DNA of 64,000 nt. Source: Pseudomonas sp. TMP9. Its GTDB lineage: Bacteria > Pseudomonadota > Gammaproteobacteria > Pseudomonadales > Pseudomonadaceae. The notes beneath the pieces are model-generated. The model was not told where the DNA came from, made no database searches, and saw only the letters and a list, made by a program, of their open reading frames with translations. The DNA is taken from positions 124,001 to 188,000 of the forward strand of contig NZ_CP149803.1 of assembly GCF_037943105.1 (NCBI RefSeq). Reading direction: 5' to 3'. The translations under genes were made by a program, and so were the position numbers. Positions within the stretch are counted from its first letter, which is position 1; every line of letters begins with the position of its first letter. Of the stretch, positions 46,369 through 56,257 are shown in pieces.

Positions 46369-47502
46369 TTAAGGTATCAAGGCCTGTAGAACCTTTTGTG
46401 CTGTTCCATCAGTCTTACCGCCGAATGCGGTTTGTTTAGTAACGGAAAATTTCCCGGCTACAACTGGCTTGAAAGGGTCAGAAGATATATTTATTTCATA
46501 GTAGCTCAACTGGTTGCCGAATTTTCCAAGTGCTACTCCATTGACGCTTAAAGCTCCGGCAGCAAGTAGAAAGGCACTTGCCACGGCGAATGACACGCCG
46601 TAGGTGGTGCAATCGTCGATGACAATAACATTGCGGCCTTTTATCTGCGTTTTATACTTTGGGTTTAAGTGCAGGGTCGTAATCTGCCCGGTAGGATCAG
46701 TTCTGTCAGCATTTTTATTAGCTGACCTTTTCTCTGACGCAGTGTGCCGTATAAAAAGAGGCTCGCCGACTTTTGCCAATCGAACGCGTGAGGCAGTGGT
46801 TCGAAGTCGATGGGTGAACTCACTCAGGACTTCAGTGTCATTATTTGCGCTTTTGGAGGAGGGGTATACCCCCCAAAATAACTGATTGGCACTATCTACA
46901 CCGTCAATCAGTAGCGAGCGAGCAGTAATAATAAGCAGGGCTGTTAATCTACTGCCACCGTTTTTTACCGTAGTAGTGAGCTTAATGGCAAATAACTGTT
47001 GTGTCAGTTCTTTGCCATAACCTGAAAGGTCAACCAGCGCTTTAACGCTATAGTTTTTTTCTTGACCTTCATACCACCATTGACCATTCCAGCCATTGGT
47101 CATCGTTATCATATCCTCCAGCTCTTTTGGGGATGAGATTTTGATGCCTAGCCTTTTTACAGCTGCATCAGATGCCCAGTTGGCAGCAATCAGCACGGCT
47201 CGCCCATTTTTAGCCATCTGCATATCGATGGAATTAACGGCCAATACCAATATGTCATGGTTCGGTATATTAAGGTGCTTGGCTATCTCAGTAATGATCG
47301 ACCCATTTTGACGGGCTTCGGCTTTCAGAAATATAACCTTTGATTTTCCAAAGGCCGCATCAAACCATTCAGGCTGGTCATGGTTGGAGACTACTCCAAC
47401 TGCGTTACCCTTCGCGCTTGAATTGATAAGCGCTTGTACTATATCCGCGTCGGGCTGGCCGTTAATCGTGATTGCTGATGGTGAAGTAATTAGAGCTAGC
47501 AT
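46369..47502 (-). CDS. Phosphoribosyltransferase-like protein paired with DprA
   Basis: This 377-residue protein has a C-terminal PRTase domain with the PRPP-binding motif NVIVIDDCTTYGVSFA (291-306). The N-terminal domain has repeated beta-alpha units (ALITSPSAITING; VGVVSNHDQPEWFD; ILVLAVNSIDMQMAKNGRAVLIAANWASD) that look HAD-like but lack the DxD nucleophile motif. It follows the DprA-like gene by 21 bp and is surely co-transcribed. Function is unknown. Similar pairings occur on mobile elements and are suspected to act in defence or element maintenance. Confidence 0.75.
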   Translation of the reverse strand: MLALITSPSAITINGQPDADIVQALINSSAKGNAVGVVSNHDQPEWFDAAFGKSKVIFLKAEARQNGSIITEIAKHLNIPNHDILVLAVNSIDMQMAKNGRAVLIAANWASDAAVKRLGIKISSPKELEDMITMTNGWNGQWWYEGQEKNYSVKALVDLSGYGKELTQQLFAIKLTTTVKNGGSRLTALLIITARSLLIDGVDSANQLFWGVYPSSKSANNDTEVLSEFTHRLRTTASRVRLAKVGEPLFIRHTASEKRSANKNADRTDPTGQITTLHLNPKYKTQIKGRNVIVIDDCTTYGVSFAVASAFLLAAGALSVNGVALGKFGNQLSYYEINISSDPFKPVVAGKFSVTKQTAFGGKTDGTAQKVLQALIP

Positions 47503-47523
47503 CCCTACTCCTTACGCTCTGGA

Positions 47524-48570
47524 TCAGATTAGAGGAAGCTGACCTGATTCAGAGTTTTCCGAACTGTCGACGGTATTTGATGAGCTTGATACAGACTCAT
47601 CAACTGGTGTGGTTATTTCTGTGGGTATTGATTGTGCTATTTCAGACTGAGTCTTTGAGTTTGAGATCAAATTATATTCATTCATCAATTTATTTGTATC
47701 GAACGGAATTTGAAGATTTATCGCGCCATAGGAGTTCGCAGAAAAATCAAGCTCCGGTTTGTCAGGCATCGTGCCTGGTAGGTACACGTTGATGATTCGT
47801 TTCTCATACTTGTGGGCAAACTTTACCGTATGAGCAGTGCCACTTTTGATCTGCCATTCGGCAGGTATCAAAATATCCCCGAGGGCAGCTTGTAGCCTAT
47901 TTCTTCTGACAAAGTTTTCCGCACTGTAAGACTGCTCTGGTAGGTACTCGGTGATCACGGTTCCGCCAGCTTGGAGGATTTTTAACCGTAGGGGCTCCGA
48001 GCCTTTCGGGTAATTCTGAAGAATTCCGGTACCCAGTACCGCAATTGTGGGTAGTTGATAGCGCACAGATTCACTGTGGGCTATTTGGTCAATGCCCAAT
48101 GCAAGTCCGCTGACGGTTACGAAACCTGATTTCGCTAAACTGGATACAACATAGCGAGTAAGGAAAAGGCCGTCGTCTGACGGCTTCCTGGTGCCAACTA
48201 TTGCTACCGCGTGTTTTTCCAGGTTTTCTACATTGCCCTGTACGAAAAGCCACTCGGGCGCATCAGGTATTTTTCTCAGCTTCGAAGGAAAACTAGGTTC
48301 GTTCTTGAATAGCAAAACGACGGCACTGGCTGCTAGATTTCTAGCGGAGGCTAAGCCAACGTTCCAGAGTTTTTCTTGCCCTTCGAGGCCGTCAAAGCCA
48401 GCCTCCCTGAAGATCTTATCAAGGCCTGCTTTTTCAGGCTCCTTGAGCAAGTCCTTGTAGCCCGCACCGGATTGCGCAATTTTTTGGATAGTCCAGAAAC
48501 CAACGCCTTTAACGCTAGCGAGCGCTAAAAACGCCACTTTCTCGCTCCGCCAAAACTCTTTGTCATCCAT
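47524..48570 (-). CDS. DprA/Smf-like DNA-processing protein (island-encoded)
   Basis: DprA loads RecA on single-stranded DNA during transformation. The 348-residue homologue has the Rossmann-like core VAIVGTRKPSDDG (122-134), VSGLALGIDQIAH (153-165), LGTGILQNYPKGSEPLR and ENFVRRNRLQAALGD (218-232). A helical N-terminal domain precedes it and a Ser/Thr-rich tail replaces the usual winged helix. It is the first gene of a two-gene operon with the PRTase. It is not the chromosomal dprA, judged by location and tail. Confidence 0.9.
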   Translation of the reverse strand: MDDKEFWRSEKVAFLALASVKGVGFWTIQKIAQSGAGYKDLLKEPEKAGLDKIFREAGFDGLEGQEKLWNVGLASARNLAASAVVLLFKNEPSFPSKLRKIPDAPEWLFVQGNVENLEKHAVAIVGTRKPSDDGLFLTRYVVSSLAKSGFVTVSGLALGIDQIAHSESVRYQLPTIAVLGTGILQNYPKGSEPLRLKILQAGGTVITEYLPEQSYSAENFVRRNRLQAALGDILIPAEWQIKSGTAHTVKFAHKYEKRIINVYLPGTMPDKPELDFSANSYGAINLQIPFDTNKLMNEYNLISNSKTQSEIAQSIPTEITTPVDESVSSSSNTVDSSENSESGQLPLI

Positions 48571-48741
48571 CCCTTAATAGCCTTCATCGTTACTGCATGG
48601 CTCACTTTCGGACGAAAAATCCGTTCCATCCGGCGTGTATATCTTCGTTCCCGATCAACCTTGATTTTGACACACGTCGCCAGCGGCCAAGGGTGCATTG
48701 CTCGGCCTGCTATGTCTACTTATGTGTAAGGGTGTATTGCT
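48571..48741. other. Island right-end leader
   Basis: About 170 bp between the DprA-like gene and the right junction presumably hold its promoter. GGGTGTATT at 48730-48738 is the inverted match of the left end. Confidence 0.55.
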
Positions 48742-48756
48742 TCACAACTTAAGCAG

Positions 48757-49395
48757 ATTGTGCGAACCCGCTGCCGCCACCAGCAACGCACGTTTGGCGG
48801 CAATTTGCCCCTGCACTTCGGCTAAGTCCGGATAGGGCAGCACGTGACGCAACAAGCCATTAGCTTGATAAGGCGCGATCGGTGTTTGCCCATTAAGGTG
48901 CGCGGCGACTTCCAGCAGGTGTTCGACGGCGATCACGTTGAGCCCCGAGGCGAGGCTGGCTTCCTCAGCATTGGCCTTGGGCACCACTAAGGTGCGCCCG
49001 GCTGCGCGGGCAGCCAGTGCCGCCGGCAGCACGCCCTGCACCGGGCGTATGGCCCCGGAGAGCGCCAGCTCACCCAAGCATTCGAGGTGTTCCAGCGCTG
49101 CCGCCGGTACCTGACCGCTGGCGGCAAGGATGCCAAGGGCAATCGCCAGGTCGAAGCGGCCGCCATCTTTAGGCAGGTCGGCCGGAGCCAGATTCAGGGT
49201 GATACGTCGGGGCGGGAAGTCGAAGGCGCAATTGAGAATGGCGCTGCGCACCCGGTCCTTGCTTTCCTTGACTGCTGTTTCCGGCAGGCCGACCAGTGCC
49301 AGTGATGGCAGGCCGTTAGCCAAGTGAGCTTCGACGGTAACAGCAGGGGCTTCAACGCCGACTTGCGCGCGGCTGTGGACTATAGCCAGGGACAT
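48757..49395 (-). pseudogene. comM: comM 5' half (start present, truncated by island)
   Basis: This half encodes the N-terminal domain MSLAIVHSRAQVGVEAPAVTVEAHLANGLPSLALVGLPETAVKESKDRVRSAILN...FPPRRITLNLAPADLPKDGGRFDLAIALGIL. It breaks off after GSHN just before the Walker A loop. Translation continues a few codons into the island (LLKL, stop at 48742-48744), so a 217-residue fragment could be made. ComM is a hexameric branch-migration helicase used in natural transformation. Here it lacks the ATPase core and must be non-functional unless the island leaves. Confidence 0.95.
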
Positions 49396-49434
49396 CGATC
49401 ACTCCTTGATCAGCTGATACATCCACCTAGGGTG

Positions 49435-49704
49435 TTATGCGTCGCTTACGCTGCTTTCTGCGCTACGCGCTTCCATCTCCGCGACTTTGGCTTCGAGGGC
49501 CTCCAGACGCGCACGGGTGCGCGCCAGCACAACCATTTGGCTGTCAAATTCGTCGCGGCTGACTAAGTCGAGTTTGCTAAAGGCGCTTTGCAGCAACATT
49601 TTGAACTGAGCTTCAAATTCGCCACGCGGCAACGGCGCGTCACCGTTAAACAAGCGCGAGGCATGGGTGGACAAGGCGTCTAGCAGGGCTTTAGGTGGCA
49701 GCAT
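49435..49704 (-). CDS. ubiK: Ubiquinone biosynthesis accessory factor UbiK (BMFP)
   Basis: This 89-residue protein starts MLPPKALLDALSTHASRLFNGDAPLPRGEFEAQFKMLLQSAFSKLDLVSRDEFDSQMVVLARTRARLEALEAKVAEME, i.e. a brucella-type membrane-fusogenic amphipathic part plus a C-terminal trimeric coiled coil. UbiK assists ubiquinone synthesis under aerobic conditions. It lies directly upstream of comM in the same direction, as in many pseudomonads. Confidence 0.88.
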   Translation of the reverse strand: MLPPKALLDALSTHASRLFNGDAPLPRGEFEAQFKMLLQSAFSKLDLVSRDEFDSQMVVLARTRARLEALEAKVAEMEARSAESSVSDA

Positions 49705-50468
<764 letters not shown>

Positions 50469-50504
50469 GCCTCCGCACGAACCCCACGCCCCAGGAGTTA
50501 AACC

Positions 50505-51818
50505 ATGACTCTGCGAAAAATCGCAGGGCTAGGAGCCCTTTTGTCTTTCGTTCCTGGCGTTGCCATGGCCGAAGAGGCAAGCCTGAACAGCGGCGACACC
50601 GCTTGGATGTTGGTCGCTACTGTATTGGTGTTGTTTATGACCATCCCCGGTCTGGCGCTGTTTTACGCCGGCATGGTGCGTTCCAAGAACGTGCTGTCGG
50701 TGTTGATGCAGTGTTTTGCGGTTACCGGGTTGATCAGCATTCTGTGGGTCGTTTACGGCTACAGCCTGGCCTTTGACACGAGCGGCATGGAGCAAGGGGT
50801 ACTCAACCTCAACTCCTTCGTCGGCGGCCTCTCCAAAGCCTTCCTTTCTGGTTTAACCCTGGACAGCCTGGTGGCTGGAATTCCGGAGAGTGTGTTCATC
50901 ACCTTCCAGATGACCTTCGCCATCATCACGCCGGCGCTGATTGTTGGTGCCTTTGCCGAGCGCATGAAGTTCTCGGCCATGCTGCTCTTTATGGCGGTGT
51001 GGTTCACCTTGGTCTACGCACCGATTGCGCACATGGTCTGGGGCGGCGACGGTGCGCTGATGTGGGATTGGGGCGTGCTCGATTTCGCGGGTGGCACGGT
51101 GGTGCACATCAATGCGGGTATCGCCGGTCTGGTGGCCTGCGTTGTATTGGGTAAGCGTAAAGGCTTTCCGACTACCGCGATGCCGCCGCACAACCTGGGC
51201 TACACCCTGATCGGCGCAAGCATGCTCTGGGTCGGCTGGTTCGGTTTTAACGCAGGCTCTGCGTTAGCCGCCAACGCCAGCGCTGGGATGGCCATGCTGG
51301 TCACTCAGATTGCCACCGCTACAGCGGCGCTGAGCTGGATGTTCGCCGAGTGGATCACGCACCGCAAACCGAGCGTGCTGGGCATTGCCTCGGGTGCTGT
51401 CGCGGGGCTGGTGGCGATCACGCCGGCGTCCGGCACAGCAGGGCCAATGGGCGCTCTGGCGATTGGTCTGGCCAGTGGGGTGATCTGCTTCTTCTGCGCC
51501 ACCAGCCTGAAGCGCAAGCTTGGATACGACGATTCCCTCGACGTATTCGGTGTGCATGCCATGGGCGGCATTGTCGGCGCCATCCTCACTGGTGCGTTCG
51601 CCGCACCGGCGCTGGGCGGTTTCGGCACGGTGGTGGATATTCCGGCGCAGTTATGGATCCAGTTCAAAGGGGTGGCCTTCACGGTGGTCTACACCGCGGT
51701 GGTGACCTTCGTCATTCTGAAAGTGATCGACCTAGTAATGGGCCTGCGTGTCAGTGAAGAGGAAGAGACCATCGGTCTCGATCTCGCCCTGCATAACGAG
51801 CGCGGCTACAACCTGTAA
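50505..51818 (+). CDS. amtB: Ammonium transporter AmtB
   Basis: This 437-residue inner-membrane channel has a signal-like N-terminus (ALLSFVPGVAMA) and about 11 transmembrane helices. The pore histidines are seen in GGTVVHINAGIAGL and VFGVHAMGGIVGA. It also has the AFAERMKF region and a C-terminal tail LRVSEEEETIGLDLALHNERGYNL that contacts GlnK. It takes up ammonia at low external nitrogen. A second amt gene follows directly. Confidence 0.96.
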   Translation: MTLRKIAGLGALLSFVPGVAMAEEASLNSGDTAWMLVATVLVLFMTIPGLALFYAGMVRSKNVLSVLMQCFAVTGLISILWVVYGYSLAFDTSGMEQGVLNLNSFVGGLSKAFLSGLTLDSLVAGIPESVFITFQMTFAIITPALIVGAFAERMKFSAMLLFMAVWFTLVYAPIAHMVWGGDGALMWDWGVLDFAGGTVVHINAGIAGLVACVVLGKRKGFPTTAMPPHNLGYTLIGASMLWVGWFGFNAGSALAANASAGMAMLVTQIATATAALSWMFAEWITHRKPSVLGIASGAVAGLVAITPASGTAGPMGALAIGLASGVICFFCATSLKRKLGYDDSLDVFGVHAMGGIVGAILTGAFAAPALGGFGTVVDIPAQLWIQFKGVAFTVVYTAVVTFVILKVIDLVMGLRVSEEEETIGLDLALHNERGYNL

Positions 51819-51896
51819 GCACACGTAGCGCGTCCGGAATCAACCCGGGCGTCTTAACCGAATAGCGCTAAAAAGCGTAACGGCAAGAGGTGAACC

Positions 51897-53147
51897 ATGG
51901 ACAACACAGCATTGACTGCACTGCAGTACGGTTTTGATACGTTTTACTTCCTGATTTGCGGCGCGCTGGTGATGTGGATGGCGGCGGGTTTCGCCATGCT
52001 CGAATCCGGTTTGGTGCGCGCCAAGAACACCACTGAAATTCTGACAAAAAACATCGCCCTGTACGCCGTGGCCAGCATCATGTACTTGGTTATTGGCTAC
52101 CACATCATGTACTCCAGCCCTGAAGGCGGCATCCTGCCAAGCTTGGGTTTCTTGATTGGTGATGAAAATAGTGTCGAGTCAGTATTGGCCGGCGGTGAAG
52201 ATGCGCCTTACTACTCAGCCCGTTCGGACTTCTTCTTCCAGGTGGTGTTCGCCGCTACCTGCATGTCGATTGTTTCCGGTGCTGTCGCTGAGCGCATGAA
52301 GCTGTTTGCCTTCCTGGCTTTCGCCGTGGTCATGACCGGTTTCATCTATCCGGTACAAGGCTTCTGGAAATGGGGTTCAGGCTTCCTCAACGAGGCCGGC
52401 TTCCTTGACTTCGCAGGCTCCGGCATCGTGCACATGGCGGGTGCTACGGCGGCTCTGGTTGGCGTACTGCTGCTGGGCGCACGCAAGGGCAAATACGGCC
52501 CGAATGGCCAAGTAAACGCCATTCCGGGTGCCAACCTGCCCATGGCCGCACTGGGTACCTTCATCCTGTGGATGGGCTGGTTCGGTTTCAACGGTGGTTC
52601 GCAGCTGAAGATGAGCACCATCGAAGACGCTAACGCGGTTGCCCAAGTTTTCGTCAACACCAATATGTCAGCTGCCGGTGGCCTGATCGCAGCGCTCATC
52701 GTCGCGCGCGTTCTGTTCGGTAAGGCTGACCTGACCATGGCGCTCAACGGTGCGTTGGCGGGCCTGGTGGCGATCACCGCCGAGCCGTTAACCCCATCGG
52801 CCCTGCAAGCCACCCTGATCGGTGGTGTAGGCGGCGTACTGGTGGTGTTCTCGATCCTCGGTCTGGACAAGCTCAAGCTCGACGATCCAGTCGGTGCCAT
52901 TTCCGTTCACGGGGTGGTCGGTATCTGGGGCCTGCTCGCCGTTTGTCTCACCAACAGCGATGCCACCTTAGGCGCGCAGTTGCTGGGTATCGGTTCAATC
53001 TTCGCTTGGGTATTCATCGCCAGCCTGATCGTTTGGTCCATCATTAAACTGGTCATCGGCCTGCGGGTAAGTGAGGAAGAAGAATACGAAGGTGTGGATA
53101 TCGCTGAGTGCGGCATGGAAGCCTATCCGGAATTCACCAAGCGTTAA
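51897..53147 (+). CDS. Second ammonium transporter (Amt family)
   Basis: This 416-residue Amt/Rh-family transporter is only distantly like AmtB next door. It lacks a signal sequence, starting MDNTALTALQYGFDTFYFLICGALVMWMAAGFAMLESG. The two pore histidines are kept (GSGIVHMAGATAAL; AISVHGVVGIWGL) and its tail VSEEEEYEGVDIAECGMEAYPEF suggests PII control. AAGAGGTG precedes the start. Two Amt proteins in tandem suggest different affinities or a sensor role for one. Confidence 0.93.
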   Translation: MDNTALTALQYGFDTFYFLICGALVMWMAAGFAMLESGLVRAKNTTEILTKNIALYAVASIMYLVIGYHIMYSSPEGGILPSLGFLIGDENSVESVLAGGEDAPYYSARSDFFFQVVFAATCMSIVSGAVAERMKLFAFLAFAVVMTGFIYPVQGFWKWGSGFLNEAGFLDFAGSGIVHMAGATAALVGVLLLGARKGKYGPNGQVNAIPGANLPMAALGTFILWMGWFGFNGGSQLKMSTIEDANAVAQVFVNTNMSAAGGLIAALIVARVLFGKADLTMALNGALAGLVAITAEPLTPSALQATLIGGVGGVLVVFSILGLDKLKLDDPVGAISVHGVVGIWGLLAVCLTNSDATLGAQLLGIGSIFAWVFIASLIVWSIIKLVIGLRVSEEEEYEGVDIAECGMEAYPEFTKR

Positions 53148-53401
53148 TTTTCTCTGCTACGAACGAGGGCGCCTATTGGCGCCCTTTGTTTTTTGCACGC
53201 CATGCTGCTCTGATGCTTTTAAGCACGTGCGCAGTTGTGATCAAGCGGCAACAGACCCTAAAATGCGCGCCGTCGAGTGCACTTTGCCAGTGCGCAGCGC
53301 TCGGCCAAGGCAAGGCCACAGGAATTTTTATTAGCGGTGTTAGAAAGCTGAGGCCGCTGGGCTATAACTACTCTGCTTTTCGCAAGTCATGAGGCTGGAA
53401 C

Positions 53402-53731
53402 ATGAGCGACGAAGATCTGGAAAACGACGAATTAGAAGGCGCCGACGAAGATGAAGGCGAAGAACTGGCGAGCGCTGATGATGGTGACGGCAGCGATGAT
53501 GACAACGGTGACGACGAAGTTGCCCCTGCCAGCAAAAGCAAAAAGGTAAAAGCTGCTGTTGCGGTAGAAGAGCTGCCGAGCGTTGAGGCCAAGCAGAAAG
53601 AGCGTGATGCCCTGGCCCGCGCCATGGAAGAATTCCTTTCGCGTGGTGGCAAGGTGCAGGAGGTCGAGCCAAATGTGGTCTCCGACCCGCCGAAAAAGCC
53701 AGAAGGTAAGTACGGCAGCCGTCCTATCTAG
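53402..53731 (+). CDS. sutA: RNA-polymerase-associated regulator SutA
   Basis: This 109-residue intrinsically disordered protein has an acidic N-terminal half (MSDEDLENDELEGADEDEGEELASADDGD...). A short helix (EAKQKERDALARAMEEFLSRGGKVQEVE) and the conserved tail VSDPPKKPEGKYGSRPI follow. SutA binds RNA polymerase in slow-growing Pseudomonas and raises transcription of ribosomal and other genes. Its place near glnK-amtB matches P. aeruginosa. A terminator follows directly. Confidence 0.9.
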   Translation: MSDEDLENDELEGADEDEGEELASADDGDGSDDDNGDDEVAPASKSKKVKAAVAVEELPSVEAKQKERDALARAMEEFLSRGGKVQEVEPNVVSDPPKKPEGKYGSRPI

Positions 53732-53748
53732 GCGCCTGCGGTAAACCG

Positions 53749-53784
53749 AAAAGCCCGCAGGTCATAAGCCTGTGGGCTTTTTTG
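53749..53784 (+). terminator. sutA terminator
   Basis: AAGCCCGCAGG / CCTGTGGGCTT imperfect stem followed by six T, 18 bp after the stop. Confidence 0.9.
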
Positions 53785-53823
53785 TGCGCGATGCCTTGTT
53801 AAGGCAGGCAGATGCCTTTGTAG

Positions 53824-53849
53824 GGTGGATGGCGCTTTATCCATCCACC
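53824..53849. repeat. Short intergenic hairpin repeat
   Basis: GGTGGATGG / CCATCCACC, 9-bp stem with an 8-nt loop, in the GTAGGGTGGAT context common in Pseudomonas intergenic repeats. Confidence 0.65.
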
Positions 53850-53882
53850 GCTCATAGTCGGCCAGGGCCGCGCGTCTGCAGC

Positions 53883-54578
53883 CTATGCCCAGCTGTGTAG
53901 TAGCGTTGGCAGTTCAGCCAACCTGCGGATTTGTCCATCCGGGCTGTTCTCAGCTTCCCAGGGCTTACCCTGCGGGTTGAACCAGATGGCGCGCAGGCCG
54001 GCGGCTTGCGCGCCGGCGATATCGTCGCTGGGGTGATCGCCAATATGCACGGCGTGTTCAGCGGCAATTCCGGCGCGCTTCAGGGCTTCGGTAAACGGTT
54101 TGGGGTCGGGTTTGCCGATGCCCAGTTCCTCGGCGCACAGGGCGAACTGAAAGTAGTCTGCGAGGCCCAGTCGCCGCACATCAGCATTGCCGTTGGTGAT
54201 CACCCCAAGCTGGAAGCGATTGGCCAACGCTTCAAGGGTTGGATGGACATCGGCGAACAACTCTACCTGATGGCGTGCGGCGAGGAAGATCTGAAAGCCA
54301 GCTTCGGCCAGTGCCTGTGCATCACTGGGCGGGTAGCCGGCGTCTGCCAAAGCATGCAAAAGGATGCGCCGGCGCAGTTCGCTGAGGCGATGCTTGAGCA
54401 TGGGCTCGGCGTGCAAAAGCCCCGCACGAATTGACCACAGATGCTCCACCGGCACGGCGCCCAAGCGCGGTGCGTGCAGGGCCAGCCAGTTGCGCAGCGC
54501 CGCTTCAGCGTCCTGCATCACTGGGGTGACATCCCACAGCGTATCGTCGAGGTCGAAGGTGATTAACTGAATGCTCAT
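53883..54578 (-). CDS. HAD-superfamily hydrolase
   Basis: This 231-residue HAD-IA phosphatase has motif I DLDDTLWD, motif [12 protein letters not shown], the motif III lysine in [12 protein letters not shown] and motif [18 protein letters not shown]. The substrate is unknown; the related YigB acts on FMN and sugar phosphates. It overlaps xerC by 4 bp and closes the dapF-xerC operon, as in E. coli and P. aeruginosa. Confidence 0.9.
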   Translation of the reverse strand: MSIQLITFDLDDTLWDVTPVMQDAEAALRNWLALHAPRLGAVPVEHLWSIRAGLLHAEPMLKHRLSELRRRILLHALADAGYPPSDAQALAEAGFQIFLAARHQVELFADVHPTLEALANRFQLGVITNGNADVRRLGLADYFQFALCAEELGIGKPDPKPFTEALKRAGIAAEHAVHIGDHPSDDIAGAQAAGLRAIWFNPQGKPWEAENSPDGQIRRLAELPTLLHSWA

Positions 54579-55471
54579 TCTGTATTGCCTTTGCGTTTAG
54601 CCCTGGGGTGGGCTTGGTCATAGACCGCGGCCAGGTGCTGGAAATCTAGGTGGGTGTAAACCTGGGTGGTGGCGATATCGGCGTGGCCGAGCAGTTCCTG
54701 TACCGCGCGTAAGTCTTGGGATGACTCCAGCATATGGCTGGCAAAGCTATGGCGCAGCATATGTGGGTGCAGGTGCTGGCCCAACTCACGCACGCCAGCT
54801 TGGCGCACGCGCAGTTGCACGGCGCGCGGGCCGATTCGGCGGCCCTGCTGGCTGATAAACACGGCACCATCGGCCGGGTTGGCCAGCGCACGCAGCGGCA
54901 ACCACTGCGCCATAGACTCGCGCGCCATGCGACCCAGCGGCAGTTCGCGGGCCTTGTTACCTTTACCGATGACGCGAACTAAACCAGCGGGCAGGTCGAG
55001 GCTGTCGAGGTTAAGGCTGACCAGCTCCGACAGGCGCAAGCCTGATGAGTAGAACAACTCAAGCATGGCCTGATCGCGGCGAGCAATAAAGTCGTCTTCC
55101 AGCGCGCCGTCCAGCAGTTGCGCCGTGCGGTCGGCATCCAGGGTTTTTGGCAGGCGGCGCTCCCCTTTGGGTGGCGTCAGGCCACTGGCGGGATCGCTCT
55201 GGCAATGGCCTTCGCGAATCAAATAACGGTACAACCCGCGGGTAGCAGACAGCAGGCGGGCTAGGCTGCGGCTGGATTGGCCTTGCCTATGCAGGCGACC
55301 GACCATGCGCCGCAGTCGCGCGGTGTCGAGTGCCGGCCAGCTATCAATGTGCTCAAGTGGGCACAGCGCCACCAGCTTACTGAGGTCGTGGCTATAGCCG
55401 ATTAGGGTGTGGGCAGAAAGCTGGCGCTCGCTGCGCAAGTGCTCGAGGTAGGCGTCCAGTAAGTCTTGCAT
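54575..55471 (-). CDS. xerC: Site-specific tyrosine recombinase XerC
   Basis: XerC with XerD resolves chromosome dimers at dif. The 298-residue protein has Arg146 ([10 protein letters not shown]), Lys170, His237 and Arg240 ([14 protein letters not shown]), His263 (LLGHADI) and Tyr272 (TTQVYTHLD). ATG 55471 has GGGAG 6 nt upstream and gives the usual N-terminus; the frame from 55501 is not needed. It lacks the integron-specific insertion seen in IntI of this window. Confidence 0.95.
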   Translation of the reverse strand: MQDLLDAYLEHLRSERQLSAHTLIGYSHDLSKLVALCPLEHIDSWPALDTARLRRMVGRLHRQGQSSRSLARLLSATRGLYRYLIREGHCQSDPASGLTPPKGERRLPKTLDADRTAQLLDGALEDDFIARRDQAMLELFYSSGLRLSELVSLNLDSLDLPAGLVRVIGKGNKARELPLGRMARESMAQWLPLRALANPADGAVFISQQGRRIGPRAVQLRVRQAGVRELGQHLHPHMLRHSFASHMLESSQDLRAVQELLGHADIATTQVYTHLDFQHLAAVYDQAHPRAKRKGNTE

Positions 55472-55545
55472 GGAAGCTCCCGGCGGTGGCGTGCGTAGCA
55501 TGGGTTAGCGGCGCGGCGTGTAACCCATCCTAAGGGTTGTTGCGG

Positions 55546-56244
55546 TTATCTAACCGAGCGCAGTGGGGTGGCAAAACCCGGTACGACGCGGCCCAGCACT
55601 TCGGCGATATAGCCGAGAAACAATGTGCCCAGTGAGCTTTTGTAATGCTGCGGGTCGCTGCTGCCGATGGCCAGCACGCCATGCAGGCCCTGATAGACAA
55701 TGCTGACCACGGCCGCTGAACCCACTTGGGCGCCATCTGCGCTGCCAAACAAGAAGCTCAGCTCATGCTCGCGCAGCACGCCGCAGATGGTCTTGCCGCC
55801 GGCGAGCAGGCCACCGACGGCCTGATGGGCCTCGGCACTGCTGACTGAGCGACCCACCGGCAGCGGTGCGTCGCTGAACAGTATTAAGCTGACGAAGGGC
55901 ACCTGGAACTCACTGCGCAGGCTGTCTTCCACGCAGCTGACCACGTTTTCCAAGCTGTTGGCATCGAGCAAGTCGAGCACCAAGCGCCGGGTTTTATCAA
56001 ACAAGCGGTCATTGTCGCGGGCCACATCCATCAGTTGTGACAGGCGATGGCGCATCTCTATGTTGCGCTCGCGCAGCAGTTTCACCTGGCGCTCGACCAG
56101 CGATACGGTATCGCCGCGCTGGTGCGGAATGCGCAGCTCGGGGATCAACTCATCGTGGTCGATAAAGAATTCCGGATGCAGGCGCAGATAAGCGGCCACA
56201 GCCTCTGAATCCAGTGACTTGGGTGAATCCTGCTTGGCGGTCAT
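55546..56244 (-). CDS. DUF484 (GAF-like) protein
   Basis: This 232-residue protein has a helical N-terminus (SLDSEAVAAYLRLHPEFFIDHDELIPELRIPHQRGDTVSLVERQVKLLRERNIEMRHRL). A GAF-like C-terminal domain ends GVLAIGSSDPQHYKSSLGTLFLGYIAEVLGRVVP. The family is conserved between dapF and xerC in gammaproteobacteria, but its role is unknown. ATG 56244 lies 14 bp after the dapF stop. Confidence 0.9.
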   Translation of the reverse strand: MTAKQDSPKSLDSEAVAAYLRLHPEFFIDHDELIPELRIPHQRGDTVSLVERQVKLLRERNIEMRHRLSQLMDVARDNDRLFDKTRRLVLDLLDANSLENVVSCVEDSLRSEFQVPFVSLILFSDAPLPVGRSVSSAEAHQAVGGLLAGGKTICGVLREHELSFLFGSADGAQVGSAAVVSIVYQGLHGVLAIGSSDPQHYKSSLGTLFLGYIAEVLGRVVPGFATPLRSVR

Positions 56245-56257
56245 GGGCGGTGCTCGG

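Larger units (their letters stand above)
39450..48756. mobile_element. About 9.3-kb mobile island inserted in comM
   Basis: Both halves of comM flank this block, with a 6-bp direct repeat (CACAAT/ATTGTG) and 9-bp inverted terminal sequences. Gene content: large serine recombinase (broken by IS30), unknown, MobV relaxase, GPA-type HUH endonuclease, serine resolvase, PRTase, DprA-like. The island is visibly more AT-rich than the flanking genes. The large serine recombinase next to the left end is the probable integrase. Confidence 0.92.
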
